Source of the DNA: Phycisphaerae bacterium
GTDB lineage: Bacteria > Planctomycetota > Phycisphaerae > SM23-33
Direction: 5' to 3'
Assembly: GCA_022866005.1 (NCBI GenBank)
Contig: JALHTV010000003.1
Location: 1 to 7,527, forward strand
Length of the DNA: 7,527 bases
Positions within the stretch are counted from its first letter, which is position 1, and each line of letters starts with the position of its first letter. The notes under the pieces are model-generated. The model had not been told where the DNA came from and did no database searches. It saw only the letters and a list, made by a program, of their open reading frames with translations. Below, in pieces: positions 6,163-7,527 of this stretch. A program made the translations under genes and the position numbers.

Positions 6163-6761
6163 CAGGCGCCCTCCTGGTTCTGGCGGCGGATCTCGGCCAG
6201 GGATTCCTCAACCAACTGGGCGTGGTCGGCGTCTTTAAGGCTCTTGCCCAGGACCTGCTGCGCCAGGTCGACGGCCAGTTCGGCCGTGGCCACCCGCAGC
6301 TCGCGCATGGCGGCCTCTTTGGCCGCGGCGATGTCGCGGCGGGTCTGGGCGGCCATTTTGGTGGCCTCCTCGCGCGCGGCGGCTAGAACCTCCTCGCGGG
6401 CCGCCGCGGCGTCCTTGCGCCCGCGGAGGACCACCTGGGCTGCCTCGGACTCGGCAGAGTCCATGCGGGCACGGTAGAACTTCAGAAGCTCCTGGGCCTC
6501 CGCCTCGCGCCGCTGGCTGGACCGCAGCGCCTCGGCGATGGATTCCTCACGGCGGTGAAGCTGGGCCAGCAGCGGCCTCCAGGCGAACCGGCCGAGGATG
6601 ACCAGCAGCAGGCCGAAGATGATCAGGGCCGCAATGGCCTGCCCCAGGTCACCGAAACTCGGGCCCGGGCCTCCCTCACCCGCCAGGAGCGGCGCAGAGG
6701 CCGGGGCCAGCAGGACCAGCCCTGCACAAAAACCGCCGCCAGTGGTCCGCCGCCACGCCAC
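6162..6761 (-). CDS. atpF: ATP synthase Fo subunit b (peripheral stalk), GTG start
   Basis: This 199-residue peripheral-stalk subunit is anchored in the membrane and reaches up to delta. Most b subunits are 155-175 residues. The extra length is an N-terminal hydrophobic segment (about 11-27, after RR) ending in PLLA before GEGG, which reads as a signal peptide or a second membrane segment. The conserved membrane helix follows (about 41-58), ending in the hallmark FAWRPL (59-64). A long charged, Ala-rich coiled-coil helix then runs from about 65 to 195 (RREESIAEAL, EEVLAAAREEATKMAAQ, LAVDLAQQVLGKSL). The start is GTG at 6761, chosen because GGGAGAGG lies 4 nt upstream. The nearby upstream ATG (6775) is out of frame. 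The gene lies 36 nt after atpE. Confidence 0.95.
   Translation of the reverse strand: MAWRRTTGGGFCAGLVLLAPASAPLLAGEGGPGPSFGDLGQAIAALIIFGLLLVILGRFAWRPLLAQLHRREESIAEALRSSQRREAEAQELLKFYRARMDSAESEAAQVVLRGRKDAAAAREEVLAAAREEATKMAAQTRRDIAAAKEAAMRELRVATAELAVDLAQQVLGKSLKDADHAQLVEESLAEIRRQNQEGA
6163..6175 (-). promoter_or_regulatory. Shine-Dalgarno of atpH
   Basis: A full AGGAGG (6175-6170) lies 7 nt before the ATG at 6162, inside the last codons of atpF. Together with the TGATG stop/start overlap it fixes the start and indicates termination-reinitiation coupling. Confidence 0.8.
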
Positions 6762-6773
6762 GGTTCCTCTCCC
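6762..6773 (-). promoter_or_regulatory. Shine-Dalgarno of atpF (GTG start)
   Basis: GGGAGAGG (6773-6766) lies 4 nt before the GTG at 6761 and is the evidence for using this non-ATG start. Confidence 0.65.
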
Positions 6774-6797
6774 ATGACTGGACGTGCAACGCCGTTG

Positions 6798-7160
6798 CTA
6801 AATACCCAACACACCGAGCAGGCAAACCACCGTGGCAAAAAGCATGCCGCCTTCGACCATGGCCGCCGTGACGATCATCGGGGCGAACATCGACCCCGCG
6901 GCCTCGGGTTGGCGAGCAATGGCGTCCATGCATCGGGAACCGATCCGGGCGATGCCGAAGCCGCCCCCAATGGCCGCCCCGGCCGCGCCGAGGCAGGCCC
7001 CAACGATCCCCAGGGCCTTGGCCATCGTCGGGCTGACGGCGCTCCCAGAGGTCACACTGGTACCCTCCGCCGGAGTCGCCGGCACCGGCTGGGCCGTCGC
7101 CAGGGACGTCACCGCACCCATCACGACCACCATCACCACCAGTTTCATCATGTCTGTCAT
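6798..7160 (-). CDS. atpE: ATP synthase Fo subunit c (rotor ring), signal-peptide-type N-terminus
   Basis: This 120-residue ring-forming proteolipid compares with a usual 70-90 residues. The mature part has helix 1 (about 46-72, Gly-rich AAIGGGFG), the polar loop ARQPEA (82-87) and helix 2 with the ion-binding carboxylate Glu103, which aligns with E. coli Asp61. Residues after Glu103 are Gly-Gly and position 108 is Phe, so the Ser/Thr/Tyr ligands of Na+-type c subunits are absent and H+ coupling is likely. Residues 1-23 form a signal-peptide-like segment (Lys6, then a hydrophobic run, ending ATA before Gln24), followed by a Pro/Thr/Ser linker to about 44. Cleavage there would leave about 97 residues. 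The ATG at 7160 is supported by AGGAG 6 nt upstream; Met4 and Met5 are alternatives. It lies 69 nt after atpB. Confidence 0.96.
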   Translation of the reverse strand: MTDMMKLVVMVVVMGAVTSLATAQPVPATPAEGTSVTSGSAVSPTMAKALGIVGACLGAAGAAIGGGFGIARIGSRCMDAIARQPEAAGSMFAPMIVTAAMVEGGMLFATVVCLLGVLGI

Positions 7161-7171
7161 CGCGTACTCCT
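7161..7171 (-). promoter_or_regulatory. Shine-Dalgarno of atpE
   Basis: AGGAG (7171-7167) lies 6 nt before the ATG at 7160. A strong site suits the c subunit, which is needed in many copies per enzyme. It favours the first Met and therefore keeps the whole signal-like segment in the product. Confidence 0.7.
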
Positions 7172-7229
7172 GTTCCCTTTCATCCAGGCGGCAATAAACC
7201 TCTTATCCTAGCCGACCGCGCCGCGCGTT

Positions 7230-7527
7230 TCAAGCACCCGCGCCCGCCGCTCCGTGCGACGATTCCACGTACAGCCCCAGGAATATCGCCGTCAGAAACG
7301 CAAAGATGTACGCCTGCAATCCCGCCACCAGCAGCTCCATCACCTCCACGATCACGCTGGCCGCCACGCAGAACGGGCCAACGAAGAACACGCGCGCCAC
7401 CTGCGCCTCCAAGGCCTGGAGGATGAACATCATCAACAATGCCAGCAGGGTATGCCCGGACAGCATGTTGGCGAACAGACGAATCATCAAGGCCATGCAC
7501 TTGGCCAGCACCCCCACCAGCTCCAGC
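7230..7527 (-). CDS. atpB: ATP synthase Fo subunit a, C-terminal part (5' end outside window)
   Basis: The frame is open to the right edge of the window, so only about the last 99 residues of a protein usually 230-300 long are seen. The a subunit forms the two half-channels beside the c ring. The fragment contains the final two membrane helices. The essential stator arginine (E. coli Arg210) is in MALMIRLFANMLSGH, codon 7481-7479. The helix VMELLVAGLQAYIFAFLTAIFLGLYV carries the conserved Gln (E. coli Gln252) and the Glu that often replaces E. coli His245. The His after LFANMLSG is the common counterpart of E. coli Glu219. A short Gly/Ala tail ends the protein. As the first gene of the visible series, it places atpI or similar genes, and the promoter, to the right of the window. 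Confidence 0.96.
   Translation of the reverse strand, partial: LELVGVLAKCMALMIRLFANMLSGHTLLALLMMFILQALEAQVARVFFVGPFCVAASVIVEVMELLVAGLQAYIFAFLTAIFLGLYVESSHGAAGAGA

Noticed and set aside
6798..7160. Na+-coupled ATP synthase, or the alternative N-ATPase type.
   Set aside because: Helix 2 of the c subunit has Gly-Gly after the Glu and Phe in place of the Tyr ligand. The gene order is the standard BEFHAGDC, not the N-ATPase order, and genuine delta and gamma genes are present.

Overview
This GC-rich window holds most of an F-type (F1Fo) ATP synthase operon, transcribed entirely on the minus strand. It enters at the right edge inside atpB and runs leftwards in the classical bacterial order: atpB (a, 5' end missing), atpE (c), atpF (b), atpH (delta), atpA (alpha), atpG (gamma), atpD (beta), atpC (epsilon). 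Two genes are not part of the standard set. One encodes a 175-residue FMN nitroreductase-family protein and lies between atpD and atpC. The other encodes a 64-residue cysteine-rich protein of the DUF6485 type and lies just after atpC. Every gene is on the same strand. Gaps range from small overlaps to about 70 nt, so the whole block reads as one transcription unit.

The organism is probably a bacterium of the Planctomycetota or a close relative, such as a Phycisphaerae-like lineage. The grounds are the high GC content, a roughly 40-55 residue insertion in the alpha subunit next to the nucleotide-binding domain that I associate with planctomycete AtpA, c and b subunits with signal-peptide-like N-terminal extensions, and the DUF6485 protein. 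This is an inference from protein features; no rRNA or marker tree is available here.

Region by region: 1-120 holds three short stem-loops that look like REP-type intergenic palindromes, two with a GGAG foot and one with a GTAG foot. I see nothing in 121-171. The DUF6485 gene is at 172-366, atpC at 408-857, the nitroreductase at 882-1409, atpD at 1457-2947, atpG at 2949-3827, atpA at 3831-5546, atpH at 5530-6162, atpF at 6162-6761, atpE at 6798-7160, and the 3' part of atpB at 7230-7527.

The atp products assemble into one machine. The a subunit and c ring carry ions across the membrane, b and delta form the stator, gamma and epsilon form the rotor shaft, and alpha3beta3 makes ATP. All key residues I could check are present: the a-subunit Arg, the c-subunit Glu, the beta Walker A Lys and catalytic Glu, and the alpha arginine finger. 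The c subunit lacks the usual Na+-ligand pattern, so a proton-driven enzyme is likely. I found no convincing new biological system. The points most worth a second look are the nitroreductase gene inside the operon and the REP-like hairpin cluster at its downstream end.
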